Below are positions 1-7,911 of a stretch of 34,820 bases of DNA, in pieces. The stretch covers positions 1 to 34,820 of the forward strand of contig SVSK01000019.1 in assembly GCA_015064345.1 (NCBI GenBank), written 5' to 3'. Numbering within the stretch: the first letter of the stretch is position 1; every line of letters begins with the position of its first letter. The DNA is from Oscillospiraceae bacterium. GTDB taxonomy: Bacteria; Bacillota; Clostridia; Oscillospirales; CAG-272. The translations under genes were made by a program, and so were the position numbers. The notes below the pieces were generated by a model. It searched no databases and had not been told where the DNA came from. It worked only from the letters and a program-made list of their open reading frames with translations.

Positions 1-1047
1 ACTGCAGTTACTGAAGACGGCAGAACAAACATGGGCCAGCTTTGGATCAATGAGGATAATCTCGATTCCTTCAAGCGCATGGCTGAGGTTATGCATGAGA
101 AATCCGGTGGCGTACCCGTTATTCTTCAGCTTACACATTCGGGCAGAGTTTCCAAGCCTCACAATAAGCCCGAGCCTGTGATCGCTTACCACAACCCCAT
201 GATGAACGAAAAGTTCTACATAGATCCCGATTATCCCGTTGCGACGGACGAGTATTTCGACTCACTTCCCGAGAAGTTTGGCACTGCTGCAAGACTTGCC
301 AAGGAAGCTGGATTTGACGGCGCGGACGTGAAGTGCTGCCATAAGTATCTCTTCAGCGAGCTTCTTTCCGCTTATAACCGTGAGGGCAGATACGGCGGCT
401 CATTCGAGAACAGAACAAGACTGTTTGTTGACTCAATGAAGGCGGCGGCTGTGTGGTGCGACAAGGACTTCGTACTTTCTTCCCGCTTTGGTCCTTACGA
501 CTGCATGCCCTATCCTTGGGGATTTGCGGCTGACCGCGACGATTATCTGAAGATCGATTGGGAAGAGCCCGACAAACTATACCGCATTATGTACGAGTGC
601 GGTGTAAGACTCGTTGACATGACCCTCGGCACACCTTACTACAATCCTCATGTTAACAGACCTTACGATAACGGCGGATACGAGCCTCCGGAAGAGAGAC
701 TTGTTGGTGTTGAGCGTCTTATTAACGCGGCGGCACACATGAAGGCAACTGTCCCCGAGATCACTCTCATCGGTACGGGCTACTCCTACCTCAGAAAGTT
801 CGCTCCCAACGTTGGTGCGGCGGTTAAGAACAGCGGTATGGCTGATGCAATAGGCTTTGGTCGAATGACCTTTGCTTACCCCGAATTTGCCCGCGACATT
901 ATTGAAAACGGCGGACTTGATGAGCGCAAGGTTTGCCTGACCTGCTCAAAATGCACGTCTCTCATGAGAGCAATGTCCTGCACGGGCTGCCCCATCAGAG
1001 ACCGCGATCCCTATCTTGACATTTACCAAAAAGTATTTGCAAAGTAA
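1..1047 (+). CDS. NADH:flavin oxidoreductase, old yellow enzyme family (5' end missing)
   Basis: The reading frame is open from the first base of the window, so the gene starts upstream; the first in-frame ATG (position 31) is not a convincing start. The protein resembles the FMN-binding TIM barrel of old yellow enzyme and 2,4-dienoyl-CoA reductase relatives. The visible marks are an AGFDGADVK segment, then the family's NREGRYGGSFENRTR phosphate/substrate loop, and a late FGRMTFAYPEFA segment. Members reduce activated C=C bonds with NAD(P)H. The C-terminus carries a cysteine cluster (CLTCSKC, later CTGC) reminiscent of the Fe-S ligands of dienoyl-CoA reductases, but the large C-terminal FAD/NAD domain of those enzymes is absent because the protein ends soon after. 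An SDR gene follows after 12 bases, so the two probably act in one reductive pathway. The substrate is not inferable. Confidence 0.85.
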   Translation, partial: TAVTEDGRTNMGQLWINEDNLDSFKRMAEVMHEKSGGVPVILQLTHSGRVSKPHNKPEPVIAYHNPMMNEKFYIDPDYPVATDEYFDSLPEKFGTAARLAKEAGFDGADVKCCHKYLFSELLSAYNREGRYGGSFENRTRLFVDSMKAAAVWCDKDFVLSSRFGPYDCMPYPWGFAADRDDYLKIDWEEPDKLYRIMYECGVRLVDMTLGTPYYNPHVNRPYDNGGYEPPEERLVGVERLINAAAHMKATVPEITLIGTGYSYLRKFAPNVGAAVKNSGMADAIGFGRMTFAYPEFARDIIENGGLDERKVCLTCSKCTSLMRAMSCTGCPIRDRDPYLDIYQKVFAK

Positions 1048-1059
1048 AGAGGTGCACAT

Positions 1060-1830
1060 ATGAAAAACGGAAAAAGATGCGCCATTGTAACAGGTGCGGC
1101 AAGAGGTATCGGTCGCGGTATCTCCATCACACTTGCCAAAGCGGGATATACAGTATGCGCGGTTGGAACAAGACCTGCCGAAGCTGTAGCTGAGTATCTC
1201 GACGAGCTGAAATCCTACTCTCCCGAATCGTTTTATGTAAGCGGTGATATTTCAAAGGAAGAGGACAGAGTACGTATTACCGAAGAAGCATTTGCGGGAC
1301 TTGGCGAGGTTGACGTGCTGGTGAATAACGCAGGCGTAGCTCCGAATGTTCGCGAGGATATGCTCAACATGAGCGAGGAAAGCTTTGACAGAGTTCTGGG
1401 AATCAACCTTCGCGGCACATTCTTCCTTACCCAGAAGATTGCAAAGAGAATGGCTGAAACCAAAACCGACGCAATGCGCGCTGTGATCTTCATTACTTCC
1501 ATTTCTGCAACTGTGTCGAGCGTAAACCGCGGTGAATACTGCATCTCAAAGGCAGGACTTTCCATGGCGGCTACTCTTTACGCAGACAGACTTGCAGAGT
1601 ACGGAATCCGCGTGTACGAGGTTCGTCCCGGTGTAATTGAAACTGATATGACTGCAGGAGTAAAAGAAAAGTATGAGCGACTCATTGACGGTGGACTTTG
1701 TCCTATCGCCCGCATGGGTCAGCCTGAAGATGTAGGCAAGACTGTTCTCGCACTTGCTGACGGATATCTCGGCTACACCACCGGACAGGTTATCGGCGTT
1801 GACGGCGGCATGATGATTCAGAAGCTGTAA
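1060..1830 (+). CDS. SDR-family NAD(P)-dependent oxidoreductase (FabG-like)
   Basis: This is a 256-residue classical short-chain dehydrogenase, the normal length for the family. It has the Rossmann cofactor motif TGAARGIG at residues 11-18, NNAG at 89-92, a catalytic serine probably at S147, and the YxxxK pair at Y160 and K164. The C-terminal DGGMM segment is typical of FabG-like enzymes. It probably interconverts a hydroxyl and a keto group in the cytoplasm; the annotation 3-oxoacyl-ACP reductase would be only one possibility. The start is supported by AGAGGTG about seven bases before the ATG. It lies 12 bases after the flavoprotein gene and is followed by a terminator, so the two form the end of an operon that begins outside the window. 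Confidence 0.88.
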   Translation: MKNGKRCAIVTGAARGIGRGISITLAKAGYTVCAVGTRPAEAVAEYLDELKSYSPESFYVSGDISKEEDRVRITEEAFAGLGEVDVLVNNAGVAPNVREDMLNMSEESFDRVLGINLRGTFFLTQKIAKRMAETKTDAMRAVIFITSISATVSSVNRGEYCISKAGLSMAATLYADRLAEYGIRVYEVRPGVIETDMTAGVKEKYERLIDGGLCPIARMGQPEDVGKTVLALADGYLGYTTGQVIGVDGGMMIQKL

Positions 1831-1851
1831 CCAGGTGGGTTTAACTAAAAA

Positions 1852-1889
1852 AACAACAACCGTAGGAATTAACCTGCGGTTGTTTTTGT
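1852..1889. terminator. Bidirectional intrinsic terminator (copy 1 of a repeated hairpin)
   Basis: ACAACCGTAGG pairs with CCTGCGGTTGT (one G-U pair) across a short loop. An A tract lies before the hairpin and a T tract after it, so it can end both the SDR operon on the plus strand and the lysR gene on the minus strand. The arms are identical to those of the hairpin at 3683-3722. Confidence 0.85.
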
Positions 1890-1890
1890 G

Positions 1891-2772
1891 TCAGCGGTGG
1901 TTAACTTTTGTCTTTTCCTTAATAAAGTTGAGCAGGAAATGATAAAAATCGGTTACGCATTGCGGCGAGAATGCACTTGTGTGAAGACCCACGATCAGCT
2001 CGCGCTGGCAAATGGGATTACTTATCGGGATGAGATTGATATCGTTTATCGGGAACTCGCTCCATGAGAATTCGGGCCAAAAACCGATTCCAACACCTGT
2101 CTTGATTATATTTTTTACTGTGGAGGGAGCGTCAGATTCAAATATTATATTCGGGGTAAAGCCTACCGCCTCGCAGAATTTGTCGCAGACAACTCTGAAA
2201 AGTCGTGAGCCCGACAGGTTGACAAATCCCATATCCTTGACCTCTTCAAGTGAAATGGAAGTTCTTGTGTTGTATTTGTCGGTCTTGGGAGTGGCTAAAT
2301 ATATCTTTTCCTCAAAAATACAGCGGTCTGAAAAGCTTGGTAACCGATTGAAATCTACGGAATTGGTAGTAACGGATATGTCGCAATCTACTTCTTCATT
2401 TTGGATTATGTGAAATATCGAATCTCTGTTCAGTTTTTTGTATTCAAGCACCGCATCCGTAACGATTGATGTGGCGGCAAGCACATTGAGGCGTATGGAG
2501 TTGTCATTTTCATGTTTCAGCAGCGCCATTTCGGTTAACGTGCTGTTCCAGACAGAGAACATTTTGTCTGTCTGCGATTTAAGGTATTCGCCGAATGAGG
2601 TTAAATGTATATTTTTACCTTTTTTGTAAAACAGTGGCAACCCTAACTCGTTTTCCAAGGATTTTATCGTCTTACTTACGGCAGGCTGAGATACATACAG
2701 TTCCTCTGCCGCACGGGTAATATTTTCATGCTTGGCAACTGTGTGAAAATAATATAGCTTGTTCAGTTCCAT
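1891..2772 (-). CDS. LysR-family transcriptional regulator
   Basis: This 293-residue protein has the usual LysR layout. An N-terminal winged helix-turn-helix begins MELNKLYYFHTVAKHENITR and continues with AAEELYVSQPAVSKTIKSLE at about residues 20-40. A periplasmic-binding-protein-like co-inducer domain follows from about residue 90. The start has a GAGGG ribosome site close upstream. It is divergent from the small membrane protein gene at 2879, the classic arrangement in which a LysR protein controls its neighbour and itself. A T-N11-A palindrome at 2808-2820 overlaps its own promoter and is a plausible binding site. The inducer is unknown. The gene ends just before the terminator at 1852-1889. 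Confidence 0.93.
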   Translation of the reverse strand: MELNKLYYFHTVAKHENITRAAEELYVSQPAVSKTIKSLENELGLPLFYKKGKNIHLTSFGEYLKSQTDKMFSVWNSTLTEMALLKHENDNSIRLNVLAATSIVTDAVLEYKKLNRDSIFHIIQNEEVDCDISVTTNSVDFNRLPSFSDRCIFEEKIYLATPKTDKYNTRTSISLEEVKDMGFVNLSGSRLFRVVCDKFCEAVGFTPNIIFESDAPSTVKNIIKTGVGIGFWPEFSWSEFPINDINLIPISNPICQRELIVGLHTSAFSPQCVTDFYHFLLNFIKEKTKVNHR

Positions 2773-2807
2773 TATGCCCTCGATATATAACCAAAAGTTA
2801 TTGAATG

Positions 2808-2820
2808 TATAATAATTATA
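2808..2820. promoter_or_regulatory. Candidate LysR operator (T-N11-A palindrome)
   Basis: The sequence TATAATAATTATA is a palindrome with six-base arms around a central A and fits the T-N11-A rule for LysR boxes. It contains the -10 hexamer of the lysR promoter, so binding would repress lysR. AT-rich promoter DNA produces such palindromes by chance, so confidence is moderate. Confidence 0.45.
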
Positions 2821-2843
2821 TATTTTACATAATGGTTTGTCAA
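2815..2843 (-). promoter_or_regulatory. SigA-type promoter of the lysR gene
   Basis: Read on the minus strand, TTGACA (2838-2843) and TATAAT (2815-2820) are separated by exactly 17 bases, a perfect consensus promoter. It lies about 45 bases before the lysR start and overlaps the divergent promoter at 2824-2852 almost completely. Confidence 0.8.
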
Positions 2844-2852
2844 TGCTATAAT
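2824..2852 (+). promoter_or_regulatory. SigA-type promoter of the membrane protein/SGNH operon
   Basis: TTTACA (2824-2829) and TATAAT (2847-2852) are spaced by 17 bases, with an extended -10 TGC directly upstream. It is superimposed on the lysR promoter, so the two cannot be occupied by RNA polymerase at once. Confidence 0.78.
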
Positions 2853-2878
2853 AGTAAAAAACTTAAGGGGGAATGAAA

Positions 2879-3196
2879 ATGCAGTCGTTTTTCGAGAGCA
2901 TAATGCTGATATGCTTCGGTCTGTCATGGCCCATATCGGTATATAAGAGCATTAAATCAAGATCTGCAAAGGGTAAGAGTGCTGTATTTATTATTGCGAT
3001 AATCATCGGCTATATTGCGGGAATTACCGGAAAGATCATAGGCGGACAGAGCGGATATATTCTGCTTATTTATGCATTCAATCTGTGCATGGTGAGTATT
3101 GACCTGGCTTTGTATTTTGTCAACAGGAAAAGAGAAGAGGGCGTGGCATATGAAAGAGTATGTGAAGAAGAAAAAAGAAATGTTCAAGGTGTATAA
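2879..3196 (+). CDS. Small three-helix membrane protein, SemiSWEET/PQ-loop-like
   Basis: The protein is about 105 residues, with three hydrophobic segments at roughly residues 3-20, 33-50 and 58-80. The first carries GLSWPISVYKSIKSRS, with a WP followed by a basic loop, as seen at the PQ-type position of SemiSWEET/PQ-loop half-transporters, which dimerise to move small solutes. The charged tail (NRKREE) faces one side. I place the start at the second ATG (2879) because AAGGGGG lies seven bases upstream; the ATG at 2873 is too close to that site. The gene overlaps the next one by 47 bases. A transport role is inference from size and topology. Confidence 0.65.
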   Translation: MQSFFESIMLICFGLSWPISVYKSIKSRSAKGKSAVFIIAIIIGYIAGITGKIIGGQSGYILLIYAFNLCMVSIDLALYFVNRKREEGVAYERVCEEEKRNVQGV

Positions 3197-3683
3197 TGAC
3201 ATAATTCTCAGCGGCGAAATAGTTATCTTTGGTACAGCGTTTTTTGAAAGCTATCCGATATATGAGCTTGGAAAAAGATATCTTATGACTCATGCTGTCT
3301 ACAACAGAAGTATCGGTGGAATAACTGCGGGCGAGGCATTGGAGGCGCTTGAGGACTGCGTTATCTCAGCCAAGCCGTGCAAACTGTTCTTGGCACTTGG
3401 TGAACATGACGCAGCGGACGAAAAACTGGCTGAAGACTATAGAGAAATACTGAAAAAGACAAGCCGCGTATTACCGAACACAAAGGTGTATGTTCTCTCC
3501 GTTCCCGCGGTCAGCACTTCTGCTGAGGAATGTAACAGTATCATCAAGGATGTGTGCAGAGAGACAAACACCGAGTTTATTGAACTTGACTATAACCTTG
3601 AGTCGCAGTCGCTGTTCAAATGCCTTTCGCTGTATATGCGCGATGGGAGACTGACTATGTGCGAGGCGTTTAATATGGTATAA
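3150..3683 (+). CDS. SGNH/GDSL-like hydrolase-fold protein
   Basis: From the ATG at 3150, preceded by AGAGGG at good spacing, the protein is 177 residues. It shows a block I-like IVIFGTAFFESYPI region near the start where GDSL enzymes carry GDS, a RSIGGITAGEALEAL stretch that fits block II, and LALGEHDAADE where family members carry the GxND block III. Both the nucleophile serine and the GxND Asn are replaced (GTAFF, GEHDA), and no clear C-terminal DxxH pair is visible, so this may be a non-catalytic or divergent member. No signal peptide is seen. The start lies inside the preceding membrane-protein gene in another frame, suggesting coupled translation. Confidence 0.6.
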   Translation: MKEYVKKKKEMFKVYNDIILSGEIVIFGTAFFESYPIYELGKRYLMTHAVYNRSIGGITAGEALEALEDCVISAKPCKLFLALGEHDAADEKLAEDYREILKKTSRVLPNTKVYVLSVPAVSTSAEECNSIIKDVCRETNTEFIELDYNLESQSLFKCLSLYMRDGRLTMCEAFNMV

Positions 3684-3722
3684 AAAACAACAACCGTAGG
3701 AGAAAACCTGCGGTTGTTTTGC
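3683..3722. terminator. Bidirectional intrinsic terminator (copy 2 of a repeated hairpin)
   Basis: ACAACCGTAGG (3690-3700) pairs with CCTGCGGTTGT (3707-3717), flanked by an A tract on the left and TTTT on the right. It serves the SGNH gene on the plus strand, whose stop it touches, and the uppP operon on the minus strand. The arms match the hairpin at 1852-1889. Confidence 0.85.
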
Positions 3723-3737
3723 GTTTGTTGAGTTTTG

Positions 3738-4559
3738 TTAATTTGCTATAAGGAAATATCCGATTACCAAAATTCCAAGTACAATTCTGTACCAGCCGAA
3801 GACCTTGAAATCGTGCTTCTTTACAAATCCCGTGAGGAACTTTACTGCCACCATGGACACAACATAAGCTACAGCCATTGCCAGACCGAGGATGAGCCAC
3901 TCCGTGCTTGTCATAACGTAATCGTTTGTCACAAGCTTCAGCGCACTCACACCGAACATAACGGGAATTGCAAGGAAGAATGAGAATTCAGCCGCTATTT
4001 CACGGGAACAGCCGAGAATGATCGCACCGAGTATTGTTGCACCCGAACGTGATGTGCCGGGGACGATGGAGAGCACCTGGAACGCACCGATGAGCAGAGC
4101 GGTTTTGTAGCTCATGTTGCTGATTGACGTTACACGGGGGCTTTTGTTTTTGTTCACCGACTCAATTACGATAAATGCAATACCGTAGATGATGAGCGTT
4201 GCGCTGATTACCTGCCAGTTTTCGAACTTATCCATGAAGTCGTTGAGCGCCAGCCCGATTACTGCGGCAGGGAGACAGGCTACGATCACCTTGAACCACA
4301 TCTGCCAAGTGTCAGCACGTTCAGCCTTGGTTTTCGAGAGAGCAAAAGGATTGAGCTTTCTGAAATAGAGGGTAACTATCGCAAGTATCGCACCGAGCTG
4401 AATACCGTAGAGGAAAAGATCTTCGCCGAAGAAGCCTGCATCTCCTCCGATAAATTCGTTTACGAGTATCATGTGACCTGTGCTACTGATTGGAAGCCAT
4501 TCGGTTATTCCTTCTACTAAGCCGAGAAACAATGCTTTAAGAAATTCTATAAGATTCAT
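3738..4559 (-). CDS. uppP: Undecaprenyl-diphosphate phosphatase
   Basis: This 273-residue polytopic membrane protein recycles undecaprenyl pyrophosphate to the monophosphate carrier used for peptidoglycan and other envelope polymers; the family also gives bacitracin tolerance. The two signature regions are present: the N-terminal GLVEGITEWLPISSTGH (about residues 13-29) and PGTSRSGATI in the middle. Both contain the catalytic Glu, Ser/His and Arg residues of the BacA/UppP family. Several hydrophobic helices span the rest, and the length is normal. It is the last gene of the minus-strand operon rnj-Dabb-U32-uppP, 12 bases after the U32 gene, and ends at the terminator at 3683-3722. Confidence 0.96.
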   Translation of the reverse strand: MNLIEFLKALFLGLVEGITEWLPISSTGHMILVNEFIGGDAGFFGEDLFLYGIQLGAILAIVTLYFRKLNPFALSKTKAERADTWQMWFKVIVACLPAAVIGLALNDFMDKFENWQVISATLIIYGIAFIVIESVNKNKSPRVTSISNMSYKTALLIGAFQVLSIVPGTSRSGATILGAIILGCSREIAAEFSFFLAIPVMFGVSALKLVTNDYVMTSTEWLILGLAMAVAYVVSMVAVKFLTGFVKKHDFKVFGWYRIVLGILVIGYFLIAN

Positions 4560-4571
4560 TTGTGTCTATCC

Positions 4572-5840
4572 TTATCCGAGTCTCATAATGTCCCCTGCAT
4601 ATACAGGGAAGGGTACTTTAAGTCTGAAATACATTGACGGATGGGGCGCGGAATCAATCGGATTGCCCTGTACGTCGGTGAGGGTGTCTGCGGCAAATCC
4701 TCTACCCACTTTACCGGGGGAGATAAGCTCAACTCTGTCGCCAAGAGTGACTTTGTTACGCTGAATAAAGAGAGTGTCATACATACCGTCAGCGTCGGGA
4801 GTCAGTGAATCCACCACGCAGGTGGCAAGATACGCCTTTTCACGGATATATCCGAGCTCACGGACAGTATTTGCGTCCTCGTGAGGGGGAGTAAAGAAGA
4901 ATCCTGTGCCGTATTCTCTGTGGCTGACTCCGTCAAGCTCTGCTGCCCACAGCGGGTCAAACTTGTATGAGGATGGATCAGCTCTGTATCTGTCAATTGC
5001 CATACGGTAGGTGTTCGTTACCACCGCGGTGTAATATGCACTCTTTACGCGGCCTTCGATTTTGTAGCTTGATATGCCGGCTTCCTCGAGAGCAGGAATG
5101 TGCTCGATCATGCACATGTCCTTTGAACTCATGAAGAAGGTCTCACCGTTCGGTTCCTGCTCTGCTGATGCAACGGAGGGAACATCGGGACGGTTTGCCT
5201 CACCGAGATCCATTGCGGTGGGAGAATATTTCCATCTGCAGGACTGGGCACAGGCACCGTGGTTTGCATCACGTCCTGTAAAGTAGTTTGACAGGAGACA
5301 GCGACCGCTGTAAGCGATGCACATTGCGCCGTGAACAAAGGTCTCAAGCTCAAGTGAGTCGGGAATGTGATCTCTGATCTCGCGAATATCTGCGAGCGAA
5401 AGCTCTCTTGCAAGCACCACTCTTTTCGCCCCCATCTTATGCCATGCAATGCAGGTCTGGGCAGAAACAGTGCTCGCCTGAGTTGAAATATGTATCTCCA
5501 TACCGGGGGCGATCTCACGAACGAGAGACAGCACTCCGATATCGGAGACGATAACTGCATCCACACCGATAGCATCAAGGAAGCGGATGTAATTTGAGAG
5601 CTCCTTGTACTCACCTGTGTGAGGCATTACGTTTACCGTAACGTACAGCTTTCTGTTGTGGCTGTGGCAGAAATATACCGCGGCAATCAGCTCGTCACGG
5701 CTGAAGTTGGCACTTGCGGCACGCATACCGAAGTTTTTGCCTGCAAGATACACCGCATCTGCACCGTAAAGCACAGCCATTTTCAGTTTTTCATAGTTTC
5801 CTGCGGGAGACAGAAGCTCCGCTTTTTTGTTGTAACTCAT
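4572..5840 (-). CDS. U32 family peptidase-like protein (TrhP/RlhA type)
   Basis: The protein is about 422 residues from the ATG at 5840. I prefer this to the ATG at 5870 because family members begin with a few residues before ELLSPAGN, and because 5840 follows the Dabb stop by one base. It carries the U32 signature, with ETFVHGAMCIAYSGRCLLS followed by RDANHGACAQSCRW; these four cysteines probably bind an Fe-S cluster. Family members once called collagenases are now tied to RNA hydroxylation (TrhP for tRNA U34, RlhA for 23S rRNA). The C-terminal part from about residue 330 has the beta-barrel-like segment of the long family form. It shares an operon with RNase J, which suits an RNA-modification role (inference). 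Confidence 0.9.
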   Translation of the reverse strand: MSYNKKAELLSPAGNYEKLKMAVLYGADAVYLAGKNFGMRAASANFSRDELIAAVYFCHSHNRKLYVTVNVMPHTGEYKELSNYIRFLDAIGVDAVIVSDIGVLSLVREIAPGMEIHISTQASTVSAQTCIAWHKMGAKRVVLARELSLADIREIRDHIPDSLELETFVHGAMCIAYSGRCLLSNYFTGRDANHGACAQSCRWKYSPTAMDLGEANRPDVPSVASAEQEPNGETFFMSSKDMCMIEHIPALEEAGISSYKIEGRVKSAYYTAVVTNTYRMAIDRYRADPSSYKFDPLWAAELDGVSHREYGTGFFFTPPHEDANTVRELGYIREKAYLATCVVDSLTPDADGMYDTLFIQRNKVTLGDRVELISPGKVGRGFAADTLTDVQGNPIDSAPHPSMYFRLKVPFPVYAGDIMRLG

Positions 5841-5841
5841 A

Positions 5842-6135
5842 TCAAAAATCCAGGCAAAGCCTTTCCGCAACCACGCTTCTTACATAGGTTGCCGCCTCAA
5901 GGTGAATGGGATTCTTCTGGTAGCCTGCAAGCGCTGCTTCATCCTCAAAATAGGATTCGAGCATCATGTCGCCTGTGGATGTGGGCAGTCTGTCGATGTG
6001 TACCTTTATTGAGATCATGCCATCAATTTTGCCGTCAAGCGACTCAAGACGACGCTTTGCTTCTCTTCTTGCAGCCGCTTTTTCTTCTTCGGTGAAGGTG
6101 TCCTTCAGCTTCCAAATAATAAAATGCTTTACCAT
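5842..6135 (-). CDS. Dabb (stress-responsive A/B barrel) domain protein
   Basis: This 97-residue protein starts MVKHFIIWKLKDTFTEEE and shows the dimeric alpha-beta-barrel pattern of the Dabb family, with a central LESYFEDEAALAGYQKNPIH segment and the C-terminal YVRSVVAERLCLDF strand. Small ferredoxin-like barrels of this kind occur as dimers; the biochemical role is usually unknown. The ribosome site AAAGGAAC precedes the ATG. It sits between rnj (15 bases upstream) and the U32 gene (1 base downstream) in the same operon. Confidence 0.88.
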   Translation of the reverse strand: MVKHFIIWKLKDTFTEEEKAAARREAKRRLESLDGKIDGMISIKVHIDRLPTSTGDMMLESYFEDEAALAGYQKNPIHLEAATYVRSVVAERLCLDF

Positions 6136-6150
6136 TTTTGTTCCTTTCGG

Positions 6151-7821
6151 TTATACGTTCATGATGACGGGGAGAATCATGGGCTTACGCTTTGTCTTGG
6201 AGTAGAGATACTTTGAGAGTCCGTCCTTTACGTTGCCCTTGAGCTGAGTCCATTCGGTGATACCTCTGTCAAGCGAATCCTGCAGGATGCCACGTACGTA
6301 TTCTTTTACGTCATCCATAAGCTCTTCACTTTCGCGTACGTAAACAAATCCGCGGGAGATGAGGTCCGGGCCGGAGATGATCGTGCCTTCTGCGATATCG
6401 ATAGTAGCAACTGCAACGATAAGTCCGTCCTGTGCCAGATGTCTTCTGTCGCGGAGAACAACGTTACCGACGTCGCCAACACCGTATCCGTCAACCAGCA
6501 CCTTGCCTGAGGGAACAGTGCCGTTTCTCTTGCAGGACTTGCTGTCAAGTTCAAGTACCTGTCCGTTGTCCATAACAAAGATCTTGTTTGCTTCCATGCC
6601 CATGTACTCAGCAAGCTCCTTGTGCTGCATGAGATGGTGGTATTCACCGTGGATGGGCATGAAGAACTTGGGCTTTGTCAGCGCATGGATCAACTTGAGC
6701 TCCTCCTGACATGCGTGACCGGAAACGTGTACCACAGCCTCGTCGTGGTATACACTTACACCGCGGCGGTACATTTCGTTGATGATTCTGCTAACCAGCT
6801 TCTCATTGCCTGGGATCGCGTGAGACGAGAGAACGACCAGATCCTTAGGTGTCAACTCAACCTGTGAGTGATCAGAGAACGCCATACGGTACAGTGCGGA
6901 CATAGGCTCTCCCTGTGAACCTGTGGTGATGATAGTCAGCTTATCCTGGGGATAGCGATTTATGTCAGAGATGTCGATCAGCGTACCCTGTGGAACATCC
7001 ATGTATCCAAGCTTAACCGCCGCACCCACAACGTTGACCATGCTTCTGCCTGTGACTGCCACCTTGCGCCCAAACTTGATACTGGAGTTGATGATCTGCT
7101 GTACGCGGTGTACGTTTGAAGAGAAGGTAGAGATGATAATACGCTTGTCGGTGTTTGTCATGAAGATGTGGTCAAGAGACGCACCGACCTTTCTCTCCGA
7201 TGGAGTAAAACCGGGGTTCTCAGCATTCGTACTCTCGCACATAAGCAGGAGAACACCCTCGCGACCGTATTCACCGATGCGGGTAAGATCCATCATTTCG
7301 CCGCCGATAGGGGAAACGTCCAGCTTGAAGTCACCTGTGTGAAGGATGGTGCCCACGGGAGTGCGAACTGCGATCATGCACGCATCTGCAATGGAGTGGT
7401 TTGCGCGGATGAATTCGCATTTGAACACACCGAGCTTGAGTACGTGCCCTGCCTCAACGGTGACAAGCTCACGCACTCCGAGAAGCTTGTGTTCTGCCAA
7501 CTTGTTCTCAAGAATTCCGAGAGTGAGACGTGTGCCGTAAACAGGTGCGTTTATCATCTTAAGCAGATAGGGCAGACTTCCTATGTGGTCCTCGTGACCG
7601 TGTGTAAGGAGAATGCCGCGGATCTTATCTGCATTCTTTTCAAGATAAGTAAAATCAGGTATTACGAGATCGACGCCGAGCATATCTTCATCCGGGAAAG
7701 CAAGTCCGCAGTCGATGATGATCATGTCATTTTCATATTCGATTACAGCGAGGTTTTTGCCGATCTCATTAAGTCCGCCAAGCATCATTACGCGGACTTT
7801 GCTGTGCTGTTTTTTTGCCAT
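6151..7821 (-). CDS. rnj: Ribonuclease J
   Basis: This is a 556-residue metallo-beta-lactamase/beta-CASP nuclease, normal for RNase J1/J2. The zinc site motif HGHEDH is at residues 74-79 (H74, H76, D78, H79). The beta-CASP region contains the STFSSNVHRVQQII segment, and later motifs include MPIHGEYHH. RNase J degrades and matures RNA in the cytoplasm, with 5' exonuclease and endonuclease activity. The start is supported by AAAGGAC before the ATG. It is the first protein gene of the operon that also encodes Dabb, U32 and UppP proteins. It is preceded by a structured leader of about 290 bases with an internal terminator-like hairpin, suggesting attenuation or autoregulation. Confidence 0.97.
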   Translation of the reverse strand: MAKKQHSKVRVMMLGGLNEIGKNLAVIEYENDMIIIDCGLAFPDEDMLGVDLVIPDFTYLEKNADKIRGILLTHGHEDHIGSLPYLLKMINAPVYGTRLTLGILENKLAEHKLLGVRELVTVEAGHVLKLGVFKCEFIRANHSIADACMIAVRTPVGTILHTGDFKLDVSPIGGEMMDLTRIGEYGREGVLLLMCESTNAENPGFTPSERKVGASLDHIFMTNTDKRIIISTFSSNVHRVQQIINSSIKFGRKVAVTGRSMVNVVGAAVKLGYMDVPQGTLIDISDINRYPQDKLTIITTGSQGEPMSALYRMAFSDHSQVELTPKDLVVLSSHAIPGNEKLVSRIINEMYRRGVSVYHDEAVVHVSGHACQEELKLIHALTKPKFFMPIHGEYHHLMQHKELAEYMGMEANKIFVMDNGQVLELDSKSCKRNGTVPSGKVLVDGYGVGDVGNVVLRDRRHLAQDGLIVAVATIDIAEGTIISGPDLISRGFVYVRESEELMDDVKEYVRGILQDSLDRGITEWTQLKGNVKDGLSKYLYSKTKRKPMILPVIMNV

Positions 7822-7885
7822 AAAATGTCCTTTCAGTAAAATAATATATTCCGATAAACTATGTAAATGTTATACTGATTTGCAC

Positions 7886-7911
7886 AAAAACAGAACCAAA
7901 GGAGATTTGGT
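7886..7911 (-). terminator. Terminator-like hairpin between the leader RNA and rnj
   Basis: On the minus strand ACCAAA pairs with TTTGGT over a five-base loop, followed by TCTGTTTTTG. The stem is only six base pairs and AT-rich, so it is a leaky terminator that fits an attenuator. It leaves 64 bases before the rnj start codon. Confidence 0.5.

Noticed and set aside
7168-7839. A 223-codon plus-strand open frame opposite rnj
   Set aside because: It is antisense to the clearly conserved RNase J gene, with no start signal and no motif.
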